Assembly (NCBI RefSeq): GCF_003712105.1
Contig: NZ_RHLG01000002.1
Coordinates: forward strand, 496,001 to 560,000
Length of the DNA stretch: 64,000 bases
Origin: Winogradskyella sp.
GTDB lineage: Bacteria; Bacteroidota; Bacteroidia; Flavobacteriales; Flavobacteriaceae
Direction of reading: 5' to 3'
Part shown: positions 1 through 8,937 of the stretch, one piece after another
How positions within the stretch are numbered: the first letter of the stretch is position 1
Layout: each line of letters begins with the position of its first letter
Notes under the pieces: generated by a model
The model's input: only the letters and a program-made list of their open reading frames with translations
Database searches by the model: none
Told to the model about the DNA's origin: nothing
Position numbers and translations under genes: made by a program

Positions 1-1084
1 TTAGGCGTTGTTCAGGGTTTCCTATATCTTCAACTTTTTTAGCTTCTTGAAGCTTGCCTTTAATCGGAATATTCAAAGTTGTCGTATTAGATTTAAAATC
101 TTTTATCTCCACTTTATAGATTGAAGATGTGCTATCTTCAACTTTGATGTAACCTCTATCAACTACATTTTTAATCATACTAAGCGGATTGTTCTCTTCA
201 ACAAATAGTTTTTGACTTCGTGTTTTTTTGGTTTTCCATAGCTGAAAATCAATATATCGGTTAAGGTGTTTAGTTTCTGTAAAACTGAAACGCTTAAAGT
301 CCATTTCAAATACTTTGTTACCGTTAAGATATGACGAAATGTTACTAACACCATTGTTATTTGGAGCCAAGTCTTGTTTGTCATAACTCACAACACCAAA
401 TCCTATTTCACCATAGGCAGTTATCTTTTCAACGTCATAATTGCCATTTTTATTTGGAATTAGCCTTAAAGGAATTCTTTTGTTTTTTCCGTTTATGAGG
501 GAATTCTCATTTTTTGGATATGCGTAAACAGCTGATATGTAAGGCTTTTTACTATCTTTTACATTTATTCCAAATAGCATAGGGTTAATAGGACGTTCAG
601 CATTATCTCTAATCTCGAAATGCAAATGTGGTCCACCAGAGCCACCAGTATTTCCCGAATAAGCTACAACTTCGTCAGTTTCAATTTGTAGCTCAGTTGT
701 ATTTGGGAAAACTTCAACTTCAAAGCTTTCTTTTTCGTATTGACAATCTTTAATATACGCCTCAATTTTTGGAGAGAATTTTTTTAGATGCCCGTAAACC
801 GAAGTATATCCATTTGGGTGAGTGATATACAAAGCTTTTCCATAGCCAAAATGAGATACCTTAATTCTGCTCACATACCCTTTTGCAGATGCATAAACTT
901 TTAGACCTGTTTTGCGTTGCGTTTTAATATCTAACCCAGAATGAAAATGATTAGAACGCAACTCGGCAAAAGTACCAGATAGGATTGGTGTAATATCTAA
1001 CGGATTTCTAAAATAGTCCTGTGGATACTCAGATTGTGAGTATAATGCGGACGATAATAAAAAAAAGATAAGATATGTTTTCAT
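1..1084 (-). CDS. M23 family (LytM) metallopeptidase, exported, C-terminus cut off by the window edge
   Basis: The reverse-strand frame stays open to base 1, so the C-terminus lies outside the window. It starts with a short signal peptide (MKTYLIFFLLSSALYSQ). The zinc-binding features of LytM peptidases are visible: an HxxxD-type site (NHFHSGLDIK, about residue 50) and the HxH motif in GGPHLHFEIRDN (about residue 155). The family cleaves peptide cross-links of peptidoglycan in the periplasm. An ATG at 1090 is an alternative start two codons upstream. The region after the HLHFE motif is long and lacks a known domain. It is divergent from the cell-division gene zapA and its partner. Family assignment is firm; whether it is an active hydrolase or a regulator is not known. 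Confidence 0.9.
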   Translation of the reverse strand, partial: MKTYLIFFLLSSALYSQSEYPQDYFRNPLDITPILSGTFAELRSNHFHSGLDIKTQRKTGLKVYASAKGYVSRIKVSHFGYGKALYITHPNGYTSVYGHLKKFSPKIEAYIKDCQYEKESFEVEVFPNTTELQIETDEVVAYSGNTGGSGGPHLHFEIRDNAERPINPMLFGINVKDSKKPYISAVYAYPKNENSLINGKNKRIPLRLIPNKNGNYDVEKITAYGEIGFGVVSYDKQDLAPNNNGVSNISSYLNGNKVFEMDFKRFSFTETKHLNRYIDFQLWKTKKTRSQKLFVEENNPLSMIKNVVDRGYIKVEDSTSSIYKVEIKDFKSNTTTLNIPIKGKLQEAKKVEDIGNPEQRL

Positions 1085-1232
1085 TGGCATTTGTAAACGA
1101 GCTAAAATATTAATTTGATTGTGAATTGCAAGTACCTAAGCTGTATTATTTTTCTTAACGATTTAATACTCCAGATGTTATCTAAACTAAAAATAATTGT
1201 AAAACAATTTAGTGTATTTAAAATCGAATTCT

Positions 1233-1240
1233 TAAATTTG
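1233..1240 (+). promoter_or_regulatory. Promoter -7 element (TAAATTTG) of the zapA operon
   Basis: TAAATTTG matches the Bacteroidota -7 consensus TAnnTTTG exactly and lies 24 bases before the ATG at 1264. No good TTG -33 element is found at the expected spacing, so strength is uncertain. Confidence 0.5.
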
Positions 1241-1263
1241 TGAGGTAGTGTTGTATTACTTAT

Positions 1264-1554
1264 ATGAGTAAAATTGAAGACATTGTAGATACGTTAGAGA
1301 ATAGAATTTCAAAGGTTTTGCATAAGCAAGAAGTACTAAAGCAAACTAACGAGAAGCTCTCAGAACAAATAGATATCTACCAGAAACAAATACTTGAATA
1401 CCAGGAGCAAATAAGTGAATGGTCTGATAAATTTGAAACGCTCAAAGCCGCTAATGCAATACTAGGTAGTGACGAAAATAAACGAGAAACAAAGCTCAAA
1501 ATAAATTCGCTAATAAGAGATATAGACCATTGCATAGCGCAATTGTCAGAATAG
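1264..1554 (+). CDS. Small coiled-coil protein encoded directly upstream of ZapA
   Basis: This 96-residue protein has no signal peptide or membrane segment. Nearly its whole length is heptad-like and rich in Glu, Lys and Gln (residues 10-65), predicting one long coiled coil, followed by a short C-terminal helix. The gene lies 16 bases before zapA and shares its promoter. I do not recognise a named family. By analogy with E. coli ZapB, a small coiled-coil partner of ZapA, a role at the FtsZ ring is a reasonable inference from position and architecture, but no sequence similarity to ZapB is claimed. Confidence 0.8.
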   Translation: MSKIEDIVDTLENRISKVLHKQEVLKQTNEKLSEQIDIYQKQILEYQEQISEWSDKFETLKAANAILGSDENKRETKLKINSLIRDIDHCIAQLSE

Positions 1555-1570
1555 CGTTAAAACACAATGG

Positions 1571-1858
1571 ATGTCGGAGCAGCTTAAAATAAAAATATCG
1601 ATTGCTAATCGAGTATATCCATTAACAATAAGTCCGAGTCAAGAAGAAGGATTGCGTAAAGCAGCTAAGAAGATTGAGGCAATGATTGGACAGTTTGAGC
1701 AGAATTACTCTGTTAGAGATAAGCAAGATGTATTAGCCATGTGTGCTTTACAATTTGCCGCTCAAGTGGAGCAAAAAACAATAGATAAAGAGTATGTTAA
1801 TGAAGAAGTTCAGGAAAAGCTAGAAACCTTAAACGAACTTTTACAACAACATATGTAA
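1571..1858 (+). CDS. zapA: Cell division protein ZapA
   Basis: The 95-residue length and pattern fit the ZapA family: an N-terminal beta segment (LKIKISIANRVYPLTI) followed by long helices (EEGLRKAAKKIEAMI and the C-terminal half). ZapA binds FtsZ in the cytoplasm and bundles its filaments at the division site. It follows the coiled-coil gene closely and precedes a 6S-like RNA and rny. The same linkage of zapA with a 6S RNA gene downstream is known from Proteobacteria (ssrS). Confidence 0.9.
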   Translation: MSEQLKIKISIANRVYPLTISPSQEEGLRKAAKKIEAMIGQFEQNYSVRDKQDVLAMCALQFAAQVEQKTIDKEYVNEEVQEKLETLNELLQQHM

Positions 1859-1890
1859 TACTCGTACGTTCTTTAAAATAAAAGGTTACT

Positions 1891-2069
1891 GCCTACATTA
1901 GTTATATTTTTTGATAAACTCAACGTTAATTCTTTAAAAAGGGTGAGTTTAAGTTGTAAAACCGTGCTGCTAGTACTTTGTACTTGGGCAGATTTTTGAG
2001 CAGCTTGTTAGCCCTAAACTTGTTTTTAAGGAGTTTATACAGAATCCAAAACTGATGTAGGCTTTTTTT
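1891..2069 (+). ncRNA. ssrS: 6S RNA candidate
   Basis: The gap between zapA and rny holds a roughly 170-nt RNA-like element. An 11-bp closing stem pairs 1891-1901 (GCCTACATTAG) with 2052-2062 (CTGATGTAGGC), one pair being G-U, and is followed by a run of T, so the closing stem also looks like the terminator. A second nested helix pairs 1914-1921 (ATAAACTC) with 2031-2038 (GAGTTTAT). Near the middle sits a hairpin CTGC-AGTAC-TTT-GTACT-GCAG (about 1967-1992). Long irregular rod, length and zapA linkage fit 6S RNA, which binds the housekeeping RNA polymerase holoenzyme. The antisense open frame over this region is not a gene. A covariance search would settle it. Confidence 0.72.
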
Positions 2070-2091
2070 ATATATCAACTTAACTAAACTA

Positions 2092-3669
2092 ATGGACACT
2101 AACACAATACTATACATTGCTGTTGCGGTAATTGTAGGATTAATTCTTGGCGTTGTGATTTCTAAATCCCTAGGAAAGAGCAAAGCTTCAAAAATAATTT
2201 CCGAAGCGCAATCTGAGTCGAAAACGATTTTAAAGCAAGCAAAATCTGATGCTGAATCTTTAAAAAAGGATAAAATACTTCAAGCAAAAGAAAAATTTAT
2301 AGAGCTTAAGGCAGAGCATGAAAAGGTCATTTTATCTCGCGATAAAAAAATGGCCGAAGCTGAGAAACGTATACGAGATAAAGAATCTCAAATATCAAAT
2401 GAGCTTTCAAAAGCAAAAAAATCAAACCAATCTTTAGAAGATAAAATCAAGGATTACGATTTTAGACTTGAATTTGTTGAAAAGAAAAAAGATGAACTTG
2501 AAAAAGCTCATAGAAGTCAAATAAAGCAGCTAGAAGTTATTTCTGGGTTGTCTGCAGAAGAAGCAAAAGAACAACTCGTTGAATCTCTTAAAGAAGAAGC
2601 TAAGACTGATGCAATGGCATTTGTTCAGGATAGAGTAGAAGAAGCTAAGTTAACGGCGCAGCAAGAAGCCAAAAAGATCATTATAAATACCATACAGCGA
2701 ATTGGTACTGAAGAAGCTATTGATAACTGCGTCTCTGTATTTAATATAGAATCTGATGATGTTAAAGGAAGAATTATCGGTAGAGAAGGACGAAACATTA
2801 GAGCTATAGAAGCAGCTACAGGTGTAGAGATTATTGTTGATGATACGCCTGAAGCGATAATACTATCGTGTTTTGACTCTGTTAGACGTGAAATAGCACG
2901 CCTATCTTTACATAAATTAGTTACAGATGGACGTATTCACCCAGCTAGAATTGAGGAGATTGTAAGAAAAACTAGAAAGCAAATAGAGCAAGAGATAATT
3001 GAAGTTGGTAAGCGCACGGTAATAGATTTAGGTATTCATGGTCTTCATCCAGAACTCATTAAAATGGTTGGCCGTATGAAGTACCGCTCGTCTTATGGTC
3101 AAAATTTATTGCAACACTCTCGAGAGGTTGCAAAGTTATGTGGTGTTATGGCCGCAGAATTAGGGCTTAATCCTAAACTTGCTAAACGAGCTGGGTTGTT
3201 ACACGATATAGGAAAAGTACCAGACGCAGAAGCAGATGTAGAAACACCACATGCAATTTTGGGTATGAAATGGGCAGAAAAGCACGGCGAAAAACCTGAA
3301 GTTTGTAATGCTATTGGCGCTCACCATGATGAAATAGAAATGACAACATTACTGTCTCCAATAATTCAAGTCTGTGATGCTATTTCTGGTGCTAGGCCAG
3401 GAGCACGTCGTCAAGTTTTGGATTCTTACATACAGCGATTAAAAGACTTAGAAGCTGTTGCTTTTGGATTTAATGGCGTTAAGAAAGCCTATGCCATTCA
3501 GGCTGGAAGAGAGCTAAGAGTTATCGTAGAAAGCGAGAAAGTTAGCGATGACAAAGCGGCTAGTTTGTCTTTCGAGATTTCTCAAAAGATACAAACAGAT
3601 ATGACCTATCCTGGGCAAGTTAAAGTAACAGTGATTAGAGAAACAAGAGCAGTAAATATTGCCAAGTAA
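2092..3669 (+). CDS. rny: Ribonuclease Y
   Basis: The 525 residues show the canonical order: an N-terminal membrane helix ([18 protein letters not shown]), a long charged coiled coil (about 30-200), a KH RNA-binding domain ([19 protein letters not shown], from about 225) and an HD phosphohydrolase domain with [10 protein letters not shown] (about residue 369). RNase Y is a membrane-anchored endoribonuclease that starts mRNA decay. Length and motifs are typical of the family. A terminator follows within the next 50 bases. Placement directly behind the 6S-like RNA terminator suggests its own promoter or readthrough. Confidence 0.97.
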   Translation: MDTNTILYIAVAVIVGLILGVVISKSLGKSKASKIISEAQSESKTILKQAKSDAESLKKDKILQAKEKFIELKAEHEKVILSRDKKMAEAEKRIRDKESQISNELSKAKKSNQSLEDKIKDYDFRLEFVEKKKDELEKAHRSQIKQLEVISGLSAEEAKEQLVESLKEEAKTDAMAFVQDRVEEAKLTAQQEAKKIIINTIQRIGTEEAIDNCVSVFNIESDDVKGRIIGREGRNIRAIEAATGVEIIVDDTPEAIILSCFDSVRREIARLSLHKLVTDGRIHPARIEEIVRKTRKQIEQEIIEVGKRTVIDLGIHGLHPELIKMVGRMKYRSSYGQNLLQHSREVAKLCGVMAAELGLNPKLAKRAGLLHDIGKVPDAEADVETPHAILGMKWAEKHGEKPEVCNAIGAHHDEIEMTTLLSPIIQVCDAISGARPGARRQVLDSYIQRLKDLEAVAFGFNGVKKAYAIQAGRELRVIVESEKVSDDKAASLSFEISQKIQTDMTYPGQVKVTVIRETRAVNIAK

Positions 3670-3690
3670 GTTTTAAGAATATATGCAATA

Positions 3691-3714
3691 AGCTCTCAAT
3701 TAGAGGGCTTTTTT
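3691..3714 (+). terminator. Rho-independent terminator of rny
   Basis: Stem AGCTCTC / GAGGGCT (3691-3697 with 3703-3709, one G-U pair), loop AATTA, then a T run. It overlaps the last codons of the convergent histidine kinase gene. Confidence 0.8.
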
Positions 3715-4853
3715 GTTTTATCAAAGGTCACAGTAAAAGTGGTTCCTATAGCGAGCTTACTTTCAACTTCGATACTTCCATTTAGAGCTTCGACTTGAGT
3801 TTTAGTAATGTAAAGTCCAACACCTCTAGAGTCTTCACGTTGTGTACCATGAAAAGTTCGATACATTTTAAAGAGCTGGTCTTTAAATTTTTCTAAATCA
3901 ATACCAATACCATTATCAGAAACGATAATCTTGATGTCTTTTTCAGTCTCTTTTGAGGTAATTATAACTTGTGAGTTTGAAACCTGTTTAGAATACTTAA
4001 TACCATTAGAAATAAGATTATGAAAAATACTCTCTATGTAAGATGAATTTGTGAAAAGCATCGTGTTTTTGTCAATCCGATTTTCTAGACTTACCTGTGA
4101 TTTAAACCGATCTAGTTTTAGACTTTCTGTAATGGCCTCAACACATTGGAATAAGTTTACATTTTTAAAGAGCTCTTCAAAGTTAGATTTAGATCTAATG
4201 CTTATAATGTTGTCTAAATCTGCCATAGTGCCATTTAATGACTTAGATATACTCTTAAGATGACTAAAAAGCTCTTTTTTTTCATTGACATCTGTTGATT
4301 CTTCATAGAAGTTCAATAAATCCTCAAGATTAAACACATGATTCTTTAAGTTATGAGATACAATATGTGTGAAGTTATGTAAGCGTTTATTTTGGTTGGC
4401 TATAATGTGAAGGTTGTTTTTTAATAAATTTTCGGTATGTTTTTGCTTTGTGATGTCAATGTGTGTACCAACTATTCTTAATGGTTTAGAGTTTTTATCT
4501 CTTTCAATTACTTTCCCTTTGTCTAACACCCATTTATATTGGCCGTCTTTGCATAAAATGCGGTACACACTTTCATAGCTTTCTAGCTCTCCATTAATGT
4601 GCCTGTCGAATGTTTCAAAATAGATGTTCTGATCATCAGGATGCACATGCTTATCCCATTCTTCAGGTTTATTATCAAATTCATGACCTTTATAACCAAG
4701 AATTTTAATAGAATTTTCAGAATAGAAGACCTTATTTGTAATTGTATTCCAATCCCAGAGACCTATTTTCGATATTTGTAGGCCGATTTGCTGAATTTGA
4801 TTATAGTAGTTTTTATCGGTGTAATTTTCGAAATTATTATTTTCAAAAGACAT
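3696..4853 (-). CDS. PAS domain sensor histidine kinase (orphan)
   Basis: This 385-residue protein has no membrane helix, so it is probably cytoplasmic. An N-terminal PAS/PAC module (about 25-135, with GLWDWNTITNKVFYS and a PAC-like GTHIDITKQKH) is followed by a dimerisation segment with the likely phospho-accepting His in IVSHNLKNH (about 167) and an ATPase domain with N box (NGIKYS), G1 box (DNGIGID, about 316) and G2 box (RGVGLYITK, about 342). No response regulator gene is adjacent, so partner and signal are unknown. Its 3' end contains the rny terminator. Neighbours are rny (convergent) and xerD (same strand, 62 bases away). Confidence 0.92.
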   Translation of the reverse strand: MSFENNNFENYTDKNYYNQIQQIGLQISKIGLWDWNTITNKVFYSENSIKILGYKGHEFDNKPEEWDKHVHPDDQNIYFETFDRHINGELESYESVYRILCKDGQYKWVLDKGKVIERDKNSKPLRIVGTHIDITKQKHTENLLKNNLHIIANQNKRLHNFTHIVSHNLKNHVFNLEDLLNFYEESTDVNEKKELFSHLKSISKSLNGTMADLDNIISIRSKSNFEELFKNVNLFQCVEAITESLKLDRFKSQVSLENRIDKNTMLFTNSSYIESIFHNLISNGIKYSKQVSNSQVIITSKETEKDIKIIVSDNGIGIDLEKFKDQLFKMYRTFHGTQREDSRGVGLYITKTQVEALNGSIEVESKLAIGTTFTVTFDKTKKPSN

Positions 4854-4915
4854 GGTTCATGGTAGATTTTAGTTTAAGACACATTTCTAATCAAAATGTC
4901 ACTAAAATCTCACAA

Positions 4916-5824
4916 TTATTTTCTTGGATGATACCTGTTTATTACCTTATTGAGTTGCGATTTGTCTATATGAGTGTAAATCTCAGTAGTGGTAATGCTC
5001 TCATGACCTAGCATCATTTGTATAGATCTTAAATCAGCACCATTCTCTAATAGGTGAGTAGCAAAAGAGTGTCTAAAAGTATGTGGAGAAACTGTTTTTT
5101 TTAGACCTATTTTATTTACCAAATTCTTAATTATAGTAAATACCATTGCTCTGGTTAATCGTTTTCCTTTATAATTGAGATAAAGAATGTCTTTTTCAGA
5201 AGGTTCAATGGCAATATGTTTTCTGACATCTAACCAAATATTAATTAGCTTTTGGGTGTTTTTTCCAATAGGTACAAAACGTTCCTTATTTCCTTTCCCT
5301 TGAACTTTGATAAAGCCTTCATCAAAAAACAAATCAGATATTTTCAAATTAATAGCTTCACTTACTCTAAGCCCACAGCTATATAGACTTTCTATTATAG
5401 CTTTGTTTCTATGTCCTAGATTTACACCTCTAAATTGATAATTGAGATCTATGGCATGGATAATAGTGTCTATATCTTCAATAGATAATGTGTCTGGTAG
5501 TTTACGGCCAAGTCTTGGAGATTCAATTTGGTCAAGAGGATTTGTTTCTCGGTAGTTCTCGAATATGAGATAATTAAAAAAATTACGGAGACCGGAGATG
5601 ATTCTGGCTTGACTTCTTGGGCTTAATTCTTTAGAAATACGGTATATAAAATCTTTTATAACATGATCTGAAATTGTTACAGGTGAAGTATTTGAGTCGG
5701 TTTCGTCAATAAAATCAATTAAGCGTTTAATATCAAACTCATAATTATTTATAGTATTGACAGAAAGACTTCGTTCTAACCTTAAATACGTTTTGTAATC
5801 TGCTATTGCTGAGTTCCAGTTCAT
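4916..5824 (-). CDS. xerD: Tyrosine recombinase XerD
   Basis: A site-specific recombinase that resolves chromosome dimers. The N-terminal SAM-like DNA-binding domain starts at MNWNSAIADYKTYLRLER. The catalytic domain has the first Arg in CGLRVSEA (about 152), Lys in KVQGKGNKERFVPI, the HxxR box in HTFRHSFATH (about 247), the second His in LGHES and the Tyr nucleophile in TEIYTH (about 281). About 302 residues is the usual XerD length. I chose the ATG at 5824: the longer in-frame start at 5845 lies inside the terminator hairpin of the upstream gene and its extra residues are encoded by that hairpin. Confidence 0.94.
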   Translation of the reverse strand: MNWNSAIADYKTYLRLERSLSVNTINNYEFDIKRLIDFIDETDSNTSPVTISDHVIKDFIYRISKELSPRSQARIISGLRNFFNYLIFENYRETNPLDQIESPRLGRKLPDTLSIEDIDTIIHAIDLNYQFRGVNLGHRNKAIIESLYSCGLRVSEAINLKISDLFFDEGFIKVQGKGNKERFVPIGKNTQKLINIWLDVRKHIAIEPSEKDILYLNYKGKRLTRAMVFTIIKNLVNKIGLKKTVSPHTFRHSFATHLLENGADLRSIQMMLGHESITTTEIYTHIDKSQLNKVINRYHPRK

Positions 5825-5825
5825 G

Positions 5826-5860
5826 TAAAAAAAATCACCTTCCATAATTGAAAGGTGATT
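5826..5860 (-). terminator. Terminator of the TM2 gene, abutting the xerD start
   Basis: On the reverse strand AATCACCTT and AAGGTGATT (5852-5860 with 5833-5841) form a 9-bp stem followed by a run of T ending right before the xerD ATG. Confidence 0.85.
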
Positions 5861-5884
5861 AAAGTTATTATATTTTCTGTCTTT

Positions 5885-6250
5885 CTAAAAGAAAGATCCT
5901 TTGAAATTTGCATTTGGATAATTCTCGGTAAAAATATCTATTAAATCAATAATTGCCCAGATTCCAATTCCTCCTAAAGTTAAGATGAATAAAATGTTCC
6001 ATCCAACAGGGCTCTTAAGGTACCATCTGTGAGCAGCTAAACCTCCTAAAAAGAACCAAAGGATTATTGCAATACCTTGACTTTGTTGACTAGCCATTGC
6101 TGCAGGAGTAGACATTTCTACTGCATCCTCAGTTTGAGTCGTTGTTACATTTTCGGTGTTTGCTGTAGCTCTCTTTACAGGAAAAGATGCATACGCTGAA
6201 CTGATAGTTAACATAAGTGCTAACGCAGATAAGAATAATTTAATTTTCAT
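5885..6250 (-). CDS. TM2 domain-containing exported membrane protein
   Basis: The 121-residue protein has an N-terminal signal peptide ending near SSAYA, a short polar linker rich in Thr and Ala, then a TM2 domain: two membrane helices (QGIAIILWFFLGGLAAHRWY and ILFILTLGGIGIWAIIDLI) around a short turn with the characteristic FLGGLAAHRWYL and GGIGIWAIIDL motifs. TM2 proteins have no agreed biochemical role. A strong terminator follows, so it is probably monocistronic. The gene is divergent from an exported protein of unknown function. Confidence 0.9.
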   Translation of the reverse strand: MKIKLFLSALALMLTISSAYASFPVKRATANTENVTTTQTEDAVEMSTPAAMASQQSQGIAIILWFFLGGLAAHRWYLKSPVGWNILFILTLGGIGIWAIIDLIDIFTENYPNANFKGSFF

Positions 6251-6380
6251 GATTAATTGTTTAAGTTTTTCCGAATTTAAAAAAAATAAATTAAACGCCT
6301 ACTATTTTTCCTACAGAATCTTTTTAGCATTAAAATAAATTCCTAATATTTACGGAATGATAATTAACAATTTCTTTTTT

Positions 6381-7259
6381 ATGTTGAAAAAACATTTTTC
6401 CTTTCTATTAATTTTAGTTGCATTTAGCCTAACTGCACAGGACGCTAATAAGTTTATGGGCTTCGTAAAATTAAACGATACCTTACTTATTACCTATAAG
6501 TTAGAATTTGATATTAATAAAGGAAAAGTTTCTGGTTATAGTCTTACTGATTTTGGAGGTGATCACGAAACAAAATCTAGAATCGAAGGCGAGTATTCAG
6601 CAGAAAAGAAGCTCATTTCTTTTAAAGAGGTAGAACTTATTTACACGAAATCTCCTGTATCATTAGATGAGTACGATTTTTGCCAGGTACACGTTTCTCC
6701 AACTCGTTACAGGCAAGGTTCTGATAAATTTATGGCAAAATTTGATGGTAAGTTTAGCGATGGCGTAAAATGTCTTAGCGGTGAATTGGCCATGAATTCT
6801 GTTTCGAAAATCAACAAACGTGTAGATAAGTTTTCGAAAAAGATTCAAAAATCAAAACGTGTTGCTGACTCCTTGAAAGAAAAGTTTAAAAACAGCAGAC
6901 TTATTGATACGCTTAACTTAAATGTCTTAAAAAAGAACCAAACCACTTCTATATTAACATCATCAAAAAGTTTAGAGTTCTTTATTTATGATGGAGGCCA
7001 ATTAGATGATGATATAATCTCTATTAAGAAAAATGGAAAGCTGATTCTCTCAAACTATAAAATTACGCACGAGAAAAAATTGATTAGAATTCCTACAGAA
7101 GACAAAAAGATTCAATTAGAAATAATATCTAACTCTGTTGGATCTATAGGAAGCAATACAGCCATTATCGAAATCCTTGATGGGAAAAACGATATAAAGG
7201 CAATGACAAATCTCGAAAAAGGAGAGACCACTAAAATAGATATTATTAAACGAAATTAG
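6381..7259 (+). CDS. Exported protein of unknown function
   Basis: I do not recognise this 292-residue protein. The ATG at 6381 gives a clean signal peptide (MLKKHFSFLLILVAFSLTAQ); an in-frame ATG at 6357 would put extra residues in front. The first half is beta-rich (FMGFVKLNDTLLITYKLEF, with a GGDHETKSRIEGEY segment) and resembles the pattern of periplasmic beta-sandwich proteins. A central lysine-rich helical segment (about 155-185) links to a second beta-rich half. No catalytic motif is visible. It stands 94 bases before a PorT-like barrel gene on the same strand. Confidence 0.75.
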   Translation: MLKKHFSFLLILVAFSLTAQDANKFMGFVKLNDTLLITYKLEFDINKGKVSGYSLTDFGGDHETKSRIEGEYSAEKKLISFKEVELIYTKSPVSLDEYDFCQVHVSPTRYRQGSDKFMAKFDGKFSDGVKCLSGELAMNSVSKINKRVDKFSKKIQKSKRVADSLKEKFKNSRLIDTLNLNVLKKNQTTSILTSSKSLEFFIYDGGQLDDDIISIKKNGKLILSNYKITHEKKLIRIPTEDKKIQLEIISNSVGSIGSNTAIIEILDGKNDIKAMTNLEKGETTKIDIIKRN

Positions 7260-7353
7260 AGGGCCATTTTTTAATAAATTATGTCATAATTTTCTTTCAT
7301 AATTAAATAGAATCTTTTTAATTGCGAGTTCAATTAATTTAACTTTCTTTTTT

Positions 7354-7956
7354 ATGAAAAAAATATTATTTATTGCCGTTTTTGTTGCAATTACAATTAA
7401 TATCAGTGCTCAATCTGATAAAGGGGATTTTACTATAGCGCCTCAAATAGGATTAAATCTTTCGAACTACTCAAGTTCGGAAAATCTTAGTAATAAAATT
7501 CGTGTTGCTTTTAATGCTGGGGTTATTGGCGAGTATTATTTTAGTGATAGATGGAGCTTAAGAACTGGTGTTTTATACGATTCAAAAGGAACAAAAGTTG
7601 AGGTTAATGGGCAAGATTTTATTGATAAACTTAATTATATAGCTGTACCATTGCATGCCAATTGGCATTTTGGTAGTAACAGAAACTGGTTTCTTAATTT
7701 TGGCCCTACTTTAGGCTTCCTAGCATCTGCAAAAGGTGATACACCAACAGGTGAAATTGATATAAAAGATGTTACTAATTCCTTCGATATAGGATTAGGT
7801 TTTGGAATTGGATATAAGTTTAATATAGATGAAAACACTGAATTCTATGTTCATTACCAAGGATATAATGGTTTTATAAGTGTTAATGATAGTTTTCCAT
7901 TTAATATAAACAATGCAACTTCTGCGTTGAATATTGGAGCAATTTTTAGCCTTTAG
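7354..7956 (+). CDS. Outer-membrane beta-barrel protein (PorT-like family)
   Basis: A 200-residue protein with a signal peptide (MKKILFIAVFVAITINISAQ) followed by alternating amphipathic strands ending with aromatic residues. The opening FTIAPQIGLNLSNYSS, GVIGEYYFSDRWSLRTGVLYDSKG and the closing NATSALNIGAIFSL are typical of small 8-stranded outer-membrane barrels common in Flavobacteria. Substrate or partner cannot be told. It is similar in architecture to the proteins at 8461 and 55804. A strong terminator follows. Confidence 0.85.
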   Translation: MKKILFIAVFVAITINISAQSDKGDFTIAPQIGLNLSNYSSSENLSNKIRVAFNAGVIGEYYFSDRWSLRTGVLYDSKGTKVEVNGQDFIDKLNYIAVPLHANWHFGSNRNWFLNFGPTLGFLASAKGDTPTGEIDIKDVTNSFDIGLGFGIGYKFNIDENTEFYVHYQGYNGFISVNDSFPFNINNATSALNIGAIFSL

Positions 7957-7978
7957 TATATGCGTATAAAAATTTATA

Positions 7979-8005
7979 AACCGAAGCAAAGTCTTCGGTT
8001 TTTTT
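7979..8005 (+). terminator. Rho-independent terminator after the barrel gene
   Basis: AACCGAAG (7979-7986) pairs with CTTCGGTT (7993-8000) around loop CAAAGT, followed by a T run. Confidence 0.9.
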
Positions 8006-8033
8006 ATGCGCTTATTTTATCTATTTTTACCAT

Positions 8034-8450
8034 ATGAAGAAGATCATCATCATTAATGGACCTAATTTAAACCTGCTTGGTAAACGTGAACCAGAGATTT
8101 ATGGAAGCCAAACATTTGAAGATTATTTAAATGTTTTAAAGTCTAAATATGCTCAATTAGATATATCCTATTTTCAATCTAATATCGAAGGTGAGCTTAT
8201 AGACAAACTTCAAGACGTGGGTTTCTCATATGACGGTATAATTTTAAATGCAGCAGCTTACACACATACTTCTGTAGGTATTGGTGATGCTATTAAAGCC
8301 ATCCAAACACCAGTAATTGAAGTACACATATCTAATACATTCTCACGAGAAGAGTTTAGACATCAATCTTATATTTCTCCAAATGCCAAAGGTGTAATTC
8401 TAGGTTTTGGGTTGCAGAGCTATGACTTGGCTTTGCAAAGTTTAATCTAG
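8034..8450 (+). CDS. aroQ: 3-dehydroquinate dehydratase, type II
   Basis: This enzyme converts 3-dehydroquinate to 3-dehydroshikimate in the shikimate pathway. The 138-residue length and all the type II motifs are present: NGPNLNLLGKREPEIYG at the N-terminus with the catalytic Tyr, the LNAAAYTHTSVGIGDAI segment and the catalytic His in EVHISNTFSREEFRHQS. It is soluble and forms a dodecamer in known members. A barrel gene follows 10 bases downstream and may be co-transcribed. Confidence 0.97.
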   Translation: MKKIIIINGPNLNLLGKREPEIYGSQTFEDYLNVLKSKYAQLDISYFQSNIEGELIDKLQDVGFSYDGIILNAAAYTHTSVGIGDAIKAIQTPVIEVHISNTFSREEFRHQSYISPNAKGVILGFGLQSYDLALQSLI

Positions 8451-8460
8451 TTAATGTAGT

Positions 8461-8937
8461 ATGAAATACTTTGCTCTTCTTTTAATAGTTCTTTTTTATA
8501 CAGAGGAGCATTTAAATGCGCAGAATCAGTTTGGAATTAAAGGTGGAACAAGTGTTACATTTTTTAATCAAGATCAAGGTATTTTTGGTGAGAACCCAGA
8601 TATAGAATTGGGGTATTTTGCAGGTGTTTTTGTCGACTTTAATATTGAAAAAGGGTTTCATATACAGCCTGAGTTGTTGTATAAAGGCATTGGAGATTTT
8701 GAATTTTTAAATCTGCCTATTTATCTTAAATATGATATCGACTATAATCTCCACATATTAGCAGGTCCTAGTATGAATTATTTTTTCAATTTTTTCAGTA
8801 ATAAATTTAAAGTTAGAGGTGATATTAGCTTAGCTTACGACATTAATGAAAAATTAGATTTAAACTTAAAATACACAATTGGGTTTGAAGAAATTTCCCC
8901 TGATATTATCTTTTTAGGCTTAGGGTATAGACTATAA
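8461..8937 (+). CDS. Small outer-membrane beta-barrel protein (PorT-like family)
   Basis: A 158-residue protein with a signal peptide ending near HLNAQ. The mature part starts with NQFGIKGGTSVTFFNQ and has strands typical of the PorT-like outer-membrane family (GYFAGVFVDFNIEKGFHIQP, ELLYKG, LPIYLKYD, ILAGPSMNYFF). It ends with the short strand FLGLGYRL. It is shorter than the barrels at 7354 and 55804. Function unknown; it may share a transcript with aroQ. Confidence 0.82.
   Translation: MKYFALLLIVLFYTEEHLNAQNQFGIKGGTSVTFFNQDQGIFGENPDIELGYFAGVFVDFNIEKGFHIQPELLYKGIGDFEFLNLPIYLKYDIDYNLHILAGPSMNYFFNFFSNKFKVRGDISLAYDINEKLDLNLKYTIGFEEISPDIIFLGLGYRL

Noticed and set aside
1926..2183. Reverse open frame across the zapA-rny gap
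   Set aside because: It covers the 6S-like RNA and the rny start, and shows no protein features.
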